From Gammaproteobacteria bacterium (lineage in GTDB: Bacteria; Pseudomonadota; Gammaproteobacteria; Chromatiales; Chromatiaceae), in the NCBI GenBank assembly GCA_030065815.1, contig JASJCU010000004.1, positions 1-51,881 of the forward strand: 51,881 bases of DNA. Reading direction: 5' to 3'. A model generated the notes under the pieces. It had not been told where the DNA came from. It searched no databases and saw nothing but the letters and a program-made list of their open reading frames with translations. Positions 27,545 through 35,854 of the stretch are shown here, piece by piece (positions within the stretch are counted from its first letter, which is position 1; the number at the start of each line of letters is the position of its first letter). The position numbers and the translations under genes were made by a program.

Positions 27545-28297
27545 TCAGAGCTTGAACCCGCGATGCACCGCGACGATGCCGCCGCTGAGGTTGTGCACGT
27601 CGCAGCGCTCGAAGCCGGCGTCTTCCATCATGCCCTTCAGCGTCTCCTGGTCGGGGTGCATGCGGATCGACTCGGCGAGGTAGCGGTAGCTGTCGGCGTC
27701 CTTGGCGATCAGCTGACCCATGCGCGGCAGGATGCTGAACGAGTACAGGTCGTAGAGTTTCTCCAGCGGTCGGTTGACCGGCTTCGAGAACTCCAGCACC
27801 AGGGCGCGCCCGCCCGGCCGCAGCGCGCGGTACATCGCCGCCAGCGCGCGCTCCTTGTCGGTGACGTTGCGCAGGCCGAACGCGATCGTGATCAGGTCGA
27901 GGCTGTCGTCGGCGAACGGCAGCGCCTCGGCGTCGACCTGCGCATAGGCCAGGTTGCCGGCATGCCCACGGTCGATCATGCGATCGCGGCCGACCTCGAG
28001 CATCGAGGCGTTGATGTCGGTCATCAGCACCAGGCCGTCGGGACCGACCAGGTCGGCGAAGCGGTCGGCGAGATCGCCGGTACCCGAGGCCAGGTCAAGT
28101 ACGCGCTGCCCGGCACGCACACCGGCCAGCTGGATCGCGAAGCGCTTCCACAGGCGGTGGATGCCGAACGACATCACGTCGTTCATCAGGTCGTAGTTCG
28201 CGGCGACCGAATCGAACACGCCGCGCACCAGGCCGGCCTTCTCGTCGCTGTCGACGGTGCGGTATCCGAAGTGGGTGCTGTCGGGGTCGTCGGCCAT
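27545..28297 (-). CDS. ubiE: Demethylmenaquinone/2-methoxy-6-polyprenyl-benzoquinol methyltransferase UbiE
   Basis: A 250-residue class I methyltransferase (E. coli UbiE is 251). The SAM motif [15 protein letters not shown] starts near residue 67; the UbiE signatures are [17 protein letters not shown] and the C-terminal GFKL end. It methylates the C-5 position of the benzoquinol ring in ubiquinone synthesis. The chosen start (28297) fits the family; an in-frame ATG at 28321 lacks a better ribosome-binding site. It follows the DUF971 gene by 40 bases, the usual gammaproteobacterial arrangement. Confidence 0.94.
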   Translation of the reverse strand: MADDPDSTHFGYRTVDSDEKAGLVRGVFDSVAANYDLMNDVMSFGIHRLWKRFAIQLAGVRAGQRVLDLASGTGDLADRFADLVGPDGLVLMTDINASMLEVGRDRMIDRGHAGNLAYAQVDAEALPFADDSLDLITIAFGLRNVTDKERALAAMYRALRPGGRALVLEFSKPVNRPLEKLYDLYSFSILPRMGQLIAKDADSYRYLAESIRMHPDQETLKGMMEDAGFERCDVHNLSGGIVAVHRGFKL

Positions 28298-28337
28298 GGC
28301 TGGGTGTCCCGGGTCGGGCATCGGCGTGGGGCGCGCT

Positions 28338-28706
28338 TCAGGCAGCCGGCTCCTTGCGCGTGTAGCCGTTTTCCTTGAGCTCGTCGAGGTACTGCGCCCA
28401 CAGGTCGTCGTAGTGCTTGCCGAGATTGTACAGGGTTTCCCACGAGTAGATGCCGGTGTTGTGCTCGTCGTCGAAGTGCAGCACGACGGCGTAGTTGCCG
28501 ACCGGCTCGATGCGGTCAATGTTGACGCCTTCCTTGCCGAGCGGCACGTTGCGCTGCCCCGGCCCGTGACCCGCGACCTCGGCCGACGGCGAGTAGACGC
28601 GCAGGTACTCGGCCGGCAGCTTGAAGTTGGCACCGTCGTCGAACGCGACCTCGAGGACCCGCGACATGCGGTGCAGGTTGAGTTCGGTTGGCGTGGGGGT
28701 GGTCAT
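28338..28706 (-). CDS. DUF971 (gamma-butyrobetaine hydroxylase-like N-terminal) protein
   Basis: A 122-residue DUF971 protein. Conserved features include [34 protein letters not shown] and [12 protein letters not shown]. The family is small and acidic, and it usually precedes ubiE in gammaproteobacteria, often after hslUV, which is absent here. Its fold matches the N-terminal, zinc-binding-type domain of gamma-butyrobetaine hydroxylase. GAGGA lies eight bases before the ATG. Confidence 0.9.
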   Translation of the reverse strand: MTTPTPTELNLHRMSRVLEVAFDDGANFKLPAEYLRVYSPSAEVAGHGPGQRNVPLGKEGVNIDRIEPVGNYAVVLHFDDEHNTGIYSWETLYNLGKHYDDLWAQYLDELKENGYTRKEPAA

Positions 28707-28853
28707 GCGGCTGTCCTCGTTGCGCGTGCTGTGCGGCGAGTGTACCGGCTAACGACTGCCGGCCCTAACCCGCGGCGCGTGGGGGAAGCCGGTGTCGGCG
28801 GCGGCCGGTGCCGGCGTCGTGCGGCGCGCCGCAGGCGACGCTATGCTGCAGCG

Positions 28854-30155
28854 ATGCGTTTCCCGATCCGCGGTGTCGCCGCACTCGCCGGCTGGCTGCT
28901 GCTCGCCGCCATCGTGTTGTCGGTCGCCCACGGCGGCGGCAGTGGCCTACCTGCGTGGCCCGCCGGCGCGGCGTTCTGGCTCGCCGGGCTGGCACTCGCG
29001 GCACGCGTGCGCGGCCTGCAGCGGCTGCAGACACTGCTGATGCTCGCGGTCGGCGCTGCCGGCCTGGTGTTTGCCGCAGCGCACGGCGGCACGGCGCAGC
29101 TCGGCAAGGCGCTGACGACCAACCAGGCGCTGCTGGCGATGCTCGCCGCGGTCAGTTTCCTGCGCCTGATCAGCCTGCCCGAGGCCGCTGCCGGCGAACC
29201 CGACCCGCACGGGCCGCGCGCGCTGTGGCGCACGCTGCTCGGCGTGCACCTGTTCGGCTCGGTGATCAACCTGTCGGCGGTCATGATCCTCGGCGACCGG
29301 CAGAGCCGGCAGGCGCCGCTGACGCCGTTGCAGGCCACGGTACTGTCGCGCGGTTTCTCGCTGGCCGCGCTGTGGTCGCCGTTCTTCGCCGCGATGGGGG
29401 TCGCGCTGAGCAATGCGCCGGGGGCGCAGCTGCCGGTGCTGTCGCTGGTCGGGCTGCCGCTGGCCGCGCTCGGCCTCGCGACCAGCGCCTGGTCGCTGCG
29501 CCGGCACGCGGCGGTCGGCGACTACGTCGGTTACCCGATGCATTTTGCCGCGCTGTGGATACCGGGGCTGCTCGCGCTGCTCGTGCTCGCCGCCCACGCG
29601 GTCTGGCACGCGCTGCCGATCCTGACGCTGATCGCCGGCCTGTCACTGGCGCTGACGCTCGCCGTGCTGGCCGCGCGGCACGGTGCCGCTGCGCCCGGCC
29701 GGCTGCGCGCGCACGTCGCCGACGGGCTGCCCGGCATGTCCGGCGAGCTGGCGCTGTTCCTCGCCGCCGGCGTGCTCGCCGCCGGGATCGCCAGCGCGGT
29801 CGCCAGCGTCGGCCTCGCCATCGACCTCGACGGCTTCGATGCCGCTGCGGCCAGCGTGCTGCTGCTGTCGATGGTGGCGCTCGCGGTCGCCGGTGTGCAC
29901 CCGGTGATCAGCATCGCGACTGCACACGGCCTGCTCGCACCGCTGGCACCCGATCCCAACCTGCTCGGCATCACCTACCTGATGACGTGGGCCGCGGGCG
30001 TCGCCTGGTCGCCGCTGTCCGGCATGCATCTGGCCATTCAGGGCCGGTTCGGTATCGACCCACGCGGGTTCCTGCGCTGGAACGCCGGGTTCACGCTGCT
30101 GATGTTGGCCGCTGACGTCGCGATGCTGCACCTGTACGCGGCGTTCGCCGCCTGA
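28854..30155 (+). CDS. Polytopic membrane protein, permease-like, unassigned
   Basis: A 433-residue protein with about twelve hydrophobic segments and no soluble domain. Two similar segments, ALWSPFFAAMGVAL near residue 165 and VAWSPLSGMHLAI near 390, occupy equivalent places in the two halves. This recalls the paired re-entrant hairpins of ion-transporter-superfamily permeases such as SLC13 and DctM. I do not recognise a named family or substrate. TATGCT 12 bases before the ATG could be a -10, giving a very short leader. It is divergent from DUF971. Confidence 0.65.
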   Translation: MRFPIRGVAALAGWLLLAAIVLSVAHGGGSGLPAWPAGAAFWLAGLALAARVRGLQRLQTLLMLAVGAAGLVFAAAHGGTAQLGKALTTNQALLAMLAAVSFLRLISLPEAAAGEPDPHGPRALWRTLLGVHLFGSVINLSAVMILGDRQSRQAPLTPLQATVLSRGFSLAALWSPFFAAMGVALSNAPGAQLPVLSLVGLPLAALGLATSAWSLRRHAAVGDYVGYPMHFAALWIPGLLALLVLAAHAVWHALPILTLIAGLSLALTLAVLAARHGAAAPGRLRAHVADGLPGMSGELALFLAAGVLAAGIASAVASVGLAIDLDGFDAAAASVLLLSMVALAVAGVHPVISIATAHGLLAPLAPDPNLLGITYLMTWAAGVAWSPLSGMHLAIQGRFGIDPRGFLRWNAGFTLLMLAADVAMLHLYAAFAA

Positions 30156-30447
30156 AAGGCCGGCCCGCGTAGCGCAGGGCGCACCGCGGACGTCACCAGT
30201 CCGGCGGTGCAGGCGGGTGCCCGGTCCGTCAGACAAGGTAGCGCCCGGTACGTCGGCCGCGCGCCGCTGCGTCACTGACCTGCCGCGGTGTTAGGCTGAC
30301 CTGCGTCGGCTTTGGCCGGCGGCCGAGCGCGTGCCGTCAGTCAGTCAGCGGGGCGGCGCCGAGCAGTAGGTGATTGGCGGCACAGCACGCCAGGCTGGCG
30401 GCACGATCCGGCCGGGTGCCGTCGCGCGGCGGCGGGAGGGACGCGAT

Positions 30448-31782
30448 GTGAGCGACGAGAATCGTGACCTGGATGCCGGCGCACGGCGCAGCCGGCGCCG
30501 GGTGTTGGGGGTCATCAGCTACCTGCTCGGCTGCGTGCTCGCGGTCGCGACAGTCGTCTATGGCGTCGCGATGTTCGCGATGGACGGCAACGTCGTGCTG
30601 CGCGCACTGGCCGCGGTCGGCCTGCTGCTGTGCGCACTCGGCCTGTTGGTTGCCGCCGAGGCCTTCTTCGTGCCCAGCGTGCGCGACGTGCTGGCGCGTG
30701 ACCGGCGGCCGCCGGTGCTGTACCTGCGGCCGTTCGGCGAGGACAAGCCGCTGGTCTACGACGTGATCAGCTCCGGCGAGACCGTGACCGTCAACAGCGC
30801 CAAGGCCGAGGACTTCCTGCTCGCACTCAACGCCATCGGGCCGCTGGTGTCGATCGCCGAGCCCGACTGGGCGGCGCGCATCGGCATGCACCCGCACGGC
30901 GCCTACCGCGACTTCGTCGGTGGCGGCGACTGGCAGGCGCGCGTGCGCCAGCTGCTCGACGGCGCCGGCATGGTCGTGCTCGCGGTCGGCGATTCGCCAG
31001 GTATCGAATGGGAGATCGAACAGGTGCGCCGGCGGGTCGGCCCCGAGGACCTGCTGCTGTACCTGCCGCCGCGTCCGGCCAGCGCCTTGACCAAGAAGGG
31101 CCGGGCGCGGCGCGAGCAGGCGGTCTATGAGCAGTTCGCGCCGTTGGTCGAAAGGCATTTCGGCGTCCGGATGCCGCCGTTCAGCGCCGCGACCTACATC
31201 ATCGGCTTCACGGCCGACGGCGGCCCGGTGTTGCCGGGCGACACGCCGCCCACCTGGTCGGCGAGCGAGCAGGGCCGTGTCGCGAAGGCGATTCGCGCCC
31301 AGCTCGACGCCGTGCTCGCCCGGGTGCGCCCCGGCACCGAGCTGCGCGGCCATCGCCGGCTCGGGCGCGCCGCGGCCTGGGTCCGCGGCGGCGTCGCGGT
31401 GGCGCTGGCGCTGGCCACCCTCGGCGTGATGCTGAGCGCCTGGGACGGGCGGCGCTCCGGCATCGGCGACGTCGCGGTCTATGGCCAGGCCGCCGTGCAC
31501 GCGCTTCCCGGGACGCTGCTGACCGTCGGCTGGGTACTGCTCGCGCGCTACTTCCGTCGCGCCTGGGTCTGGCTGGTGCCGGCCGCGGTCGGCGTCGCGA
31601 CAGCGATGAACGCGCTGTTTACGCTGTTGCTGGTCGACCATCCGCAACTGATCGACGCGTACGCGCTCGATCACTGGTATGTGATCGTCGGCTGGTTCGT
31701 CGCGATGCTGGCGGCGGTCACGGTGCTGGTGCTCGGCATCGCGATGCTGCAGCGGCCGCCGCCGGGCGCGACGCGGCACTGA
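30448..31782 (+). CDS. Membrane protein with a TIR-like soluble domain
   Basis: A 444-residue protein. Two N-terminal helices (about 20-45 and 48-75) are followed by a soluble domain (88-210) and then four C-terminal helices (311-331, 352-370, 372-396, 410-434). The domain's order resembles TIR: strand VLYLRPF, helix EDFLLALNAIG, strand PLVSIAEP, helix WQARVRQLLDGA, strand MVVLAVG and then a WEIEQV helix. E189 of that helix would correspond to the TIR glutamate. The start is GTG 30448 with GGGAGGG upstream. It lies 57 bases before a TIR gene. The function is unknown; the fold assignment is my inference. Confidence 0.6.
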   Translation: MSDENRDLDAGARRSRRRVLGVISYLLGCVLAVATVVYGVAMFAMDGNVVLRALAAVGLLLCALGLLVAAEAFFVPSVRDVLARDRRPPVLYLRPFGEDKPLVYDVISSGETVTVNSAKAEDFLLALNAIGPLVSIAEPDWAARIGMHPHGAYRDFVGGGDWQARVRQLLDGAGMVVLAVGDSPGIEWEIEQVRRRVGPEDLLLYLPPRPASALTKKGRARREQAVYEQFAPLVERHFGVRMPPFSAATYIIGFTADGGPVLPGDTPPTWSASEQGRVAKAIRAQLDAVLARVRPGTELRGHRRLGRAAAWVRGGVAVALALATLGVMLSAWDGRRSGIGDVAVYGQAAVHALPGTLLTVGWVLLARYFRRAWVWLVPAAVGVATAMNALFTLLLVDHPQLIDAYALDHWYVIVGWFVAMLAAVTVLVLGIAMLQRPPPGATRH

Positions 31783-31791
31783 GTCGCGCGC

Positions 31792-31797
31792 TAGTAT
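31792..31797 (+). promoter_or_regulatory. Candidate -10 element (TAGTAT) before the TIR gene
   Basis: TAGTAT sits 43 bases before the TIR ATG, in the only AT-rich spot of the 57-base gap. There is no clear -35. If real, the TIR-transporter-protease unit could be expressed without the upstream gene. Confidence 0.3.
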
Positions 31798-31839
31798 CGC
31801 CCGGTCGATGGCGCGGCGACCGGGGGGGCGGAGCACGCG

Positions 31840-32661
31840 ATGTCAGGGGTCTTCGTCAGCTACCGGCGCGACGACAGCCAGGGATTCGCCGGTCGCCTGG
31901 CCGACGATCTCGCCGAGCGCCTCGGCGCCGACCGGGTATTCCGCGATATTGAGATCCCGGTCGGCAGCGACTTCGGCGACGTCCTGGACCGCGCGATCGC
32001 CGCCAGCGATGTGCTGCTGGTCGTGATCGGGCGGCGCTGGGCCGGCGATTCCCGCGACGGCGAGCGCTCGCGCCTGTTCGAGCCGACCGACTGGGTGCGC
32101 GGCGAGATCGAGGCCGCGTTCGCGCAGCGCAAGCAGGTCGTGCCGGTGCTGGTCGGCGGCGCACGCATGCCGGCGCGAGCCGACCTGCCAGAGAGCATCC
32201 GGCGCCTCGTGACGCTGCAGGCCGCCGAGCTCAGCGACCGCCACTGGGACGCTGCGGTCGACGCATTGGCCGATCGCCTGCGCGTGTTGTGCCCGGCGCT
32301 GGCCGACGATCGGCCGGCCGCGGATCGCGACGCGACGCCGGCCGAGGTGCTGCGCGATCTCGGTGAGCGCCTGGTCGACGAGGTCGTGAGCCGGCGTCGG
32401 CCACGCCGGTCATCGCCGAGCCCGGCGCCGAGCACGACCCGGCGCGTGCTGCACGCGACCGGCCGCGGGCTGCGCAAGATCCTGACGACGCTGCTGGTGC
32501 TGGCGCTGCTGTACGTCGGTATCCGCCTGTTCGGCGACGCGGCGCTGCTCGGCCAGCTCGATGCCTTCGAGGCGCGCCTGCAGATCGGCTGGGAGCGGCT
32601 GCTGCACTATCTGCAGCGGGTCGGCGCCGATGCCGTGCCGGTCCTGAAGGCCGGCCCGTGA
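31840..32661 (+). CDS. TIR-domain protein with C-terminal membrane anchor
   Basis: A 273-residue protein. Residues 3-150 form a TIR domain: VFVSYRRDDS (strand A, box 1), VFRDIEIPVGSDF (BB loop), SDVLLVVIG and DWVRGEIEAAF. E89 in DWVRGE aligns with the catalytic glutamate of NAD-cleaving TIRs (SARM1 has the similar WVHKE). A basic, proline-rich linker (186-200) leads to one transmembrane helix (213-231) and a short helical tail. An NADase or cyclic-ADP-ribose-type synthase is expected; a scaffold is the alternative. The GGAG site is good. The stop overlaps the GTG of the SLC13 gene. Confidence 0.87.
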   Translation: MSGVFVSYRRDDSQGFAGRLADDLAERLGADRVFRDIEIPVGSDFGDVLDRAIAASDVLLVVIGRRWAGDSRDGERSRLFEPTDWVRGEIEAAFAQRKQVVPVLVGGARMPARADLPESIRRLVTLQAAELSDRHWDAAVDALADRLRVLCPALADDRPAADRDATPAEVLRDLGERLVDEVVSRRRPRRSSPSPAPSTTRRVLHATGRGLRKILTTLLVLALLYVGIRLFGDAALLGQLDAFEARLQIGWERLLHYLQRVGADAVPVLKAGP

Positions 32662-34505
32662 GCGCCGTCGACGGCGCCGTGACGCTGGCGCCACCGAACG
32701 CGCACGCGGTCGCCGTGATGCTGCTGACCGCGGTCGCGCTGCTGCTGTTCACGCGCGAGCGCATCGCGCTCGAGACCTCGAGCCTGTTCGTGCTGGTCGT
32801 GCTGGTCGTCGGCTTCACGCTGTTCCCGTTCGCGCGCGACGGCGGCGTACTGCATGCCGAGGACTTCCTGCTCGGCTTCGGCCACGAGGCGCTGGTCGCG
32901 GTCTGTGCGCTGATGATCGCCGGCCAGGGACTGGTGCGCACCGGCGCGCTGGAACCGGTCGGCCGGCTGCTGGCGCGTGCCTGGGGGGCGGCGCCGCAGC
33001 TGTCGTTGCTGCTGACGCTGGTCGTCGGCGCACTGTTCAGCGCGTTCGTCAACAACGTGCCGATCGTCGTGCTGCTGCTGCCGATCCTGGTCAGCGTCGC
33101 GTTGCGTACCGGCACGGCGGCCTCGGGCGTGCTGATGCCGATGGGTTTCGCGACGCTGGTCGGCGGTATGAGCACGACGATCGGCACGTCGACCAACCTG
33201 CTCGTGGTCGGCGTCGCCGCCGACCTCGGCCTGCGCGAGCTGGCGATGTTCGATTTCGTCGTGCCGGTCGCGATCGCCGGCGGCGTCGCGCTGCTGTACC
33301 TGTGGCTGGTCGCGCCGCGCCTGCTGCCGGTGCGCGACAGCGGCCTCGGCGACACCGCGCCGCGCGTGTTCACGGCACAGCTGGTAGTCACCGCGGACAG
33401 CTACGCCGACGGCCGGACGCTCGCCGACGTCGTCGACAAGACCGGCGGCGAGCTGCAGGTCACGCGCGTGCTGCGCGGCGAGCAGACCTACCTGCTGCCG
33501 CTGCCGGACGCCAAATTGCGCGCCGGCGACCGCTTGCTGCTCAGCGACAGCGCCGAGCGGCTCAAGGAATACGAGCAGGTCCTCGGTACGGCGCTGTACT
33601 CGGGCGACGACCCGGTCGACGACGAACACCCGCTGCAGGCCACCGACCAGCAGCTGGCCGAGATCGTCGTCGTGCAGGGCTCGCCGCTGACCGGTACGCG
33701 GCTGGCCGTGTCGCGCTTTGCCGAGCGCTACCAGCTGCTGGTGCTGGCGCTGCACCGCGCCGGCTGGCAGCGCCAGGCGGTGCGTGCCGGCGTCCACGAC
33801 GTGACCCTGCGGGTCGGCGACGTGCTGCTGATACAGGGGCCGCGCGAACAGATCGCGGCGCTGCGCAGCAGCGGCGATGCGCTGGTGCTCGATGCGACAG
33901 CGGACCTGCCGACGACCCGGCGCGCGCCGCTGGCGCTGACGATCATGGCCGGCATCGTGCTGGTCGCCGCGCTCGGCTGGGTGCCGATTGCGATCAGTGC
34001 GCTGGCCGGCGTGCTGCTGATGCTGGCGACCGCGTGCCTGAGCTGGCGCGATGCGGCGCGTGCACTGAGCACGCCGGTGATCATGATCGTCGTCGCCAGC
34101 CTCGCGCTCGGCAGCGCGCTGCTGCAGACCGGCGCGGCCGACTACCTGGCACGGCTGTTCGTGCAGGTCACCGCCGGTGCGTCGCCGAGCGTGCTGCTCA
34201 GCGGCCTGATGCTGTTGATGGCGCTGCTGACCAACATCGTCTCGAACAACGCCGCGGCGCTGATCGGCACACCGATCGCGATCGGTATCGCGCGCGAGCT
34301 CGGGCTGCCCGGCGAGCCGTTCGTGCTCGCGGTGCTGTTCGGCGCCAACATGAGCTACGCGACGCCGATCGCGTACAAGACCAACCTGCTGGTCATGAGC
34401 GCCGGCGGCTACCGCTTCGGCGATTTCCTGCGCGTCGGGATACCGCTGACGCTGCTGATGTGGGGCATGTTCTCGTGGCTGCTGCCGACCCTGTACGGCC
34501 TGTGA
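32658..34505 (+). CDS. SLC13-family permease with two RCK_C domains, coupled to TIR
   Basis: A 615-residue transporter. The N-terminal membrane half has FSAFVNNVPIVVLLLPIL and STTIGTSTNLLVVG. Two RCK_C (TrkA_C) domains follow at about residues 237-314 and 332-414, then a second membrane half with LLTNIVSNNAAALIGTPIA and ATPIAYKTNLLV. These are the paired hairpins of divalent-anion:sodium symporters. RCK_C domains bind nucleotides in other transporters. It starts with GTG overlapping the TIR stop (GTGA) and its own stop overlaps the protease GTG the same way. The substrate is unknown. Confidence 0.88.
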   Translation: MSAVDGAVTLAPPNAHAVAVMLLTAVALLLFTRERIALETSSLFVLVVLVVGFTLFPFARDGGVLHAEDFLLGFGHEALVAVCALMIAGQGLVRTGALEPVGRLLARAWGAAPQLSLLLTLVVGALFSAFVNNVPIVVLLLPILVSVALRTGTAASGVLMPMGFATLVGGMSTTIGTSTNLLVVGVAADLGLRELAMFDFVVPVAIAGGVALLYLWLVAPRLLPVRDSGLGDTAPRVFTAQLVVTADSYADGRTLADVVDKTGGELQVTRVLRGEQTYLLPLPDAKLRAGDRLLLSDSAERLKEYEQVLGTALYSGDDPVDDEHPLQATDQQLAEIVVVQGSPLTGTRLAVSRFAERYQLLVLALHRAGWQRQAVRAGVHDVTLRVGDVLLIQGPREQIAALRSSGDALVLDATADLPTTRRAPLALTIMAGIVLVAALGWVPIAISALAGVLLMLATACLSWRDAARALSTPVIMIVVASLALGSALLQTGAADYLARLFVQVTAGASPSVLLSGLMLLMALLTNIVSNNAAALIGTPIAIGIARELGLPGEPFVLAVLFGANMSYATPIAYKTNLLVMSAGGYRFGDFLRVGIPLTLLMWGMFSWLLPTLYGL

Positions 34506-35398
34506 ACGGCCGTGGCCCGTCGCACGCGCCGCCCGCCAGGCTGCTCGCGGTGCTGCTGCTGTTGTCGTCGAGCGTGTCCGGCAGTGACCCGCGGCCGCCG
34601 CCGGTCCCCGGCCTTACCGGCACTGGTGAGCGCGTGATCGAGGATTCGCGGGCCCATCCGTGGCGCGCGATCGGGCGCCTGCACGGCACGCCCGACACGC
34701 ACTGTACCGCGACCGTGATCGCTCCGCGCCAGGTGCTGACCGCCGCGCACTGCCTGTGGGACAGGTACCGCGGTCGTTGGCTGCCGCCGAGCGCACTGCG
34801 CTTTCTCGCCGACTTCCGGCACGGTGGCTACGGCGTGCAGGCGCTGGCCGCCGCGATCCGGATCGGTGAAGACTTCGACACGCGCTTGCGCCACCCGGCG
34901 CGCGACTGGGCCGTGCTGACGCTCGATCGCAACGTCGCCGCAGTCACCGGCACGCTCGACCTCGCCGCACGGTCGCCCGCCCCGGGAGACGCGCTGATCC
35001 TGGCCGGCTACGGCCGCGACCGACCGCACCTGCTGACCGTCGATCGTTGGTGTCGCGTCGCTGGGGTCTGGCATGCACAGTCGCTGTTCACGCACGACTG
35101 CGATGCGACATTCGGTGATTCGGGCTCGCCGCTGCTGCTGCGCACGGCGCAGGGCTACCGGATGGCCGGCCTGCACAGCGCGTCGCTCGATCGCGCCGGG
35201 CGCGCGCGCGGTGTCGCGGTGATGGCAGCGGCCGTGCGTCGCGGGCTGTCGGCCAATCCGGTGACACCGCCGCTGGGCGGTGTCGAGGTCTGTGGCCATG
35301 GCATCGGCGCGCAGCCCGGGCCGGTGCTGCGCCAGCCCGGCCGGGCACCGTTGCCGCCGGTCGTCGCCGACCGGGAGAGCCCGCAAAGCACCGGATAG
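34502..35398 (+). CDS. Secreted trypsin-like serine protease
   Basis: A 298-residue S1-family protease. A Sec signal (LLAVLLLLSSSVSG, residues 14-27) exports it. The catalytic triad is H83 (LTAAHC), D135 (RDWAVLTL) and S207 (GDSGSPLLL). Four cysteines (C68/C84 and C184/C200) are placed for the usual disulfides. The C-terminal 50 residues are proline-rich and unassigned. It begins at GTG 34502, overlapping the transporter stop (GTGA), so the permease and protease are co-translated. A periplasmic or extracellular location is expected. The target is unknown. Confidence 0.87.
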   Translation: MNGRGPSHAPPARLLAVLLLLSSSVSGSDPRPPPVPGLTGTGERVIEDSRAHPWRAIGRLHGTPDTHCTATVIAPRQVLTAAHCLWDRYRGRWLPPSALRFLADFRHGGYGVQALAAAIRIGEDFDTRLRHPARDWAVLTLDRNVAAVTGTLDLAARSPAPGDALILAGYGRDRPHLLTVDRWCRVAGVWHAQSLFTHDCDATFGDSGSPLLLRTAQGYRMAGLHSASLDRAGRARGVAVMAAAVRRGLSANPVTPPLGGVEVCGHGIGAQPGPVLRQPGRAPLPPVVADRESPQSTG

Positions 35399-35544
35399 GC
35401 CGCGGCGGCGGCGCGGGTCGGCATGCACGGGGTGCCACTAGCGCTGTGCCGGATCGCCGTTGACCTCCACAATCGGCATGGCCGGTCGCGCGGCGATGCG
35501 TTAGCCTCGCGGCCTCAGCGCAATCAACCACGACGGAGACACGC

Positions 35545-35832
35545 ATGGCCAACGAGGGTTACCACGAACCGATCGCCGAACTGTCCGACGCCACGCGCGA
35601 CATGCACCGCGCGATCACGTCGCTGATGGAAGAGCTCGAGGCCGTCGACTGGTACAACCAGCGCGTCGACGCGTGCAAGGACGACGAGCTCAAGGCGATC
35701 CTCGCGCACAACCGCGACGAGGAGAAGGAGCACGCGGCGATGGTCCTCGAATGGATCCGCCGCAAGGATCCGACCTTCGATCATGAGCTGCGCGACTTCC
35801 TGTTCACCGACAAGCCGATCGCGCACCAGTAG
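35545..35832 (+). CDS. Encapsulated-ferritin (EncFtn) family protein lacking the encapsulin targeting tail
   Basis: A 95-residue helical protein that matches Rhodospirillum rubrum EncFtn in its core. The ferroxidase ligands are kept, shifted by two residues: E29, E30, E32, W36, Y37, E60 and H63 in MEELEAVDWYNQR and HNRDEEKEHAAM. EncFtn forms a ring of dimers that oxidises iron inside an encapsulin shell. Known members continue for about 40 residues with a targeting peptide; this one stops at FTDKPIAHQ. No encapsulin gene is in this window. A GGAG site precedes the ATG. Confidence 0.85.
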   Translation: MANEGYHEPIAELSDATRDMHRAITSLMEELEAVDWYNQRVDACKDDELKAILAHNRDEEKEHAAMVLEWIRRKDPTFDHELRDFLFTDKPIAHQ

Positions 35833-35854
35833 CCGGTCCGGGCGCGCCGCGGCG

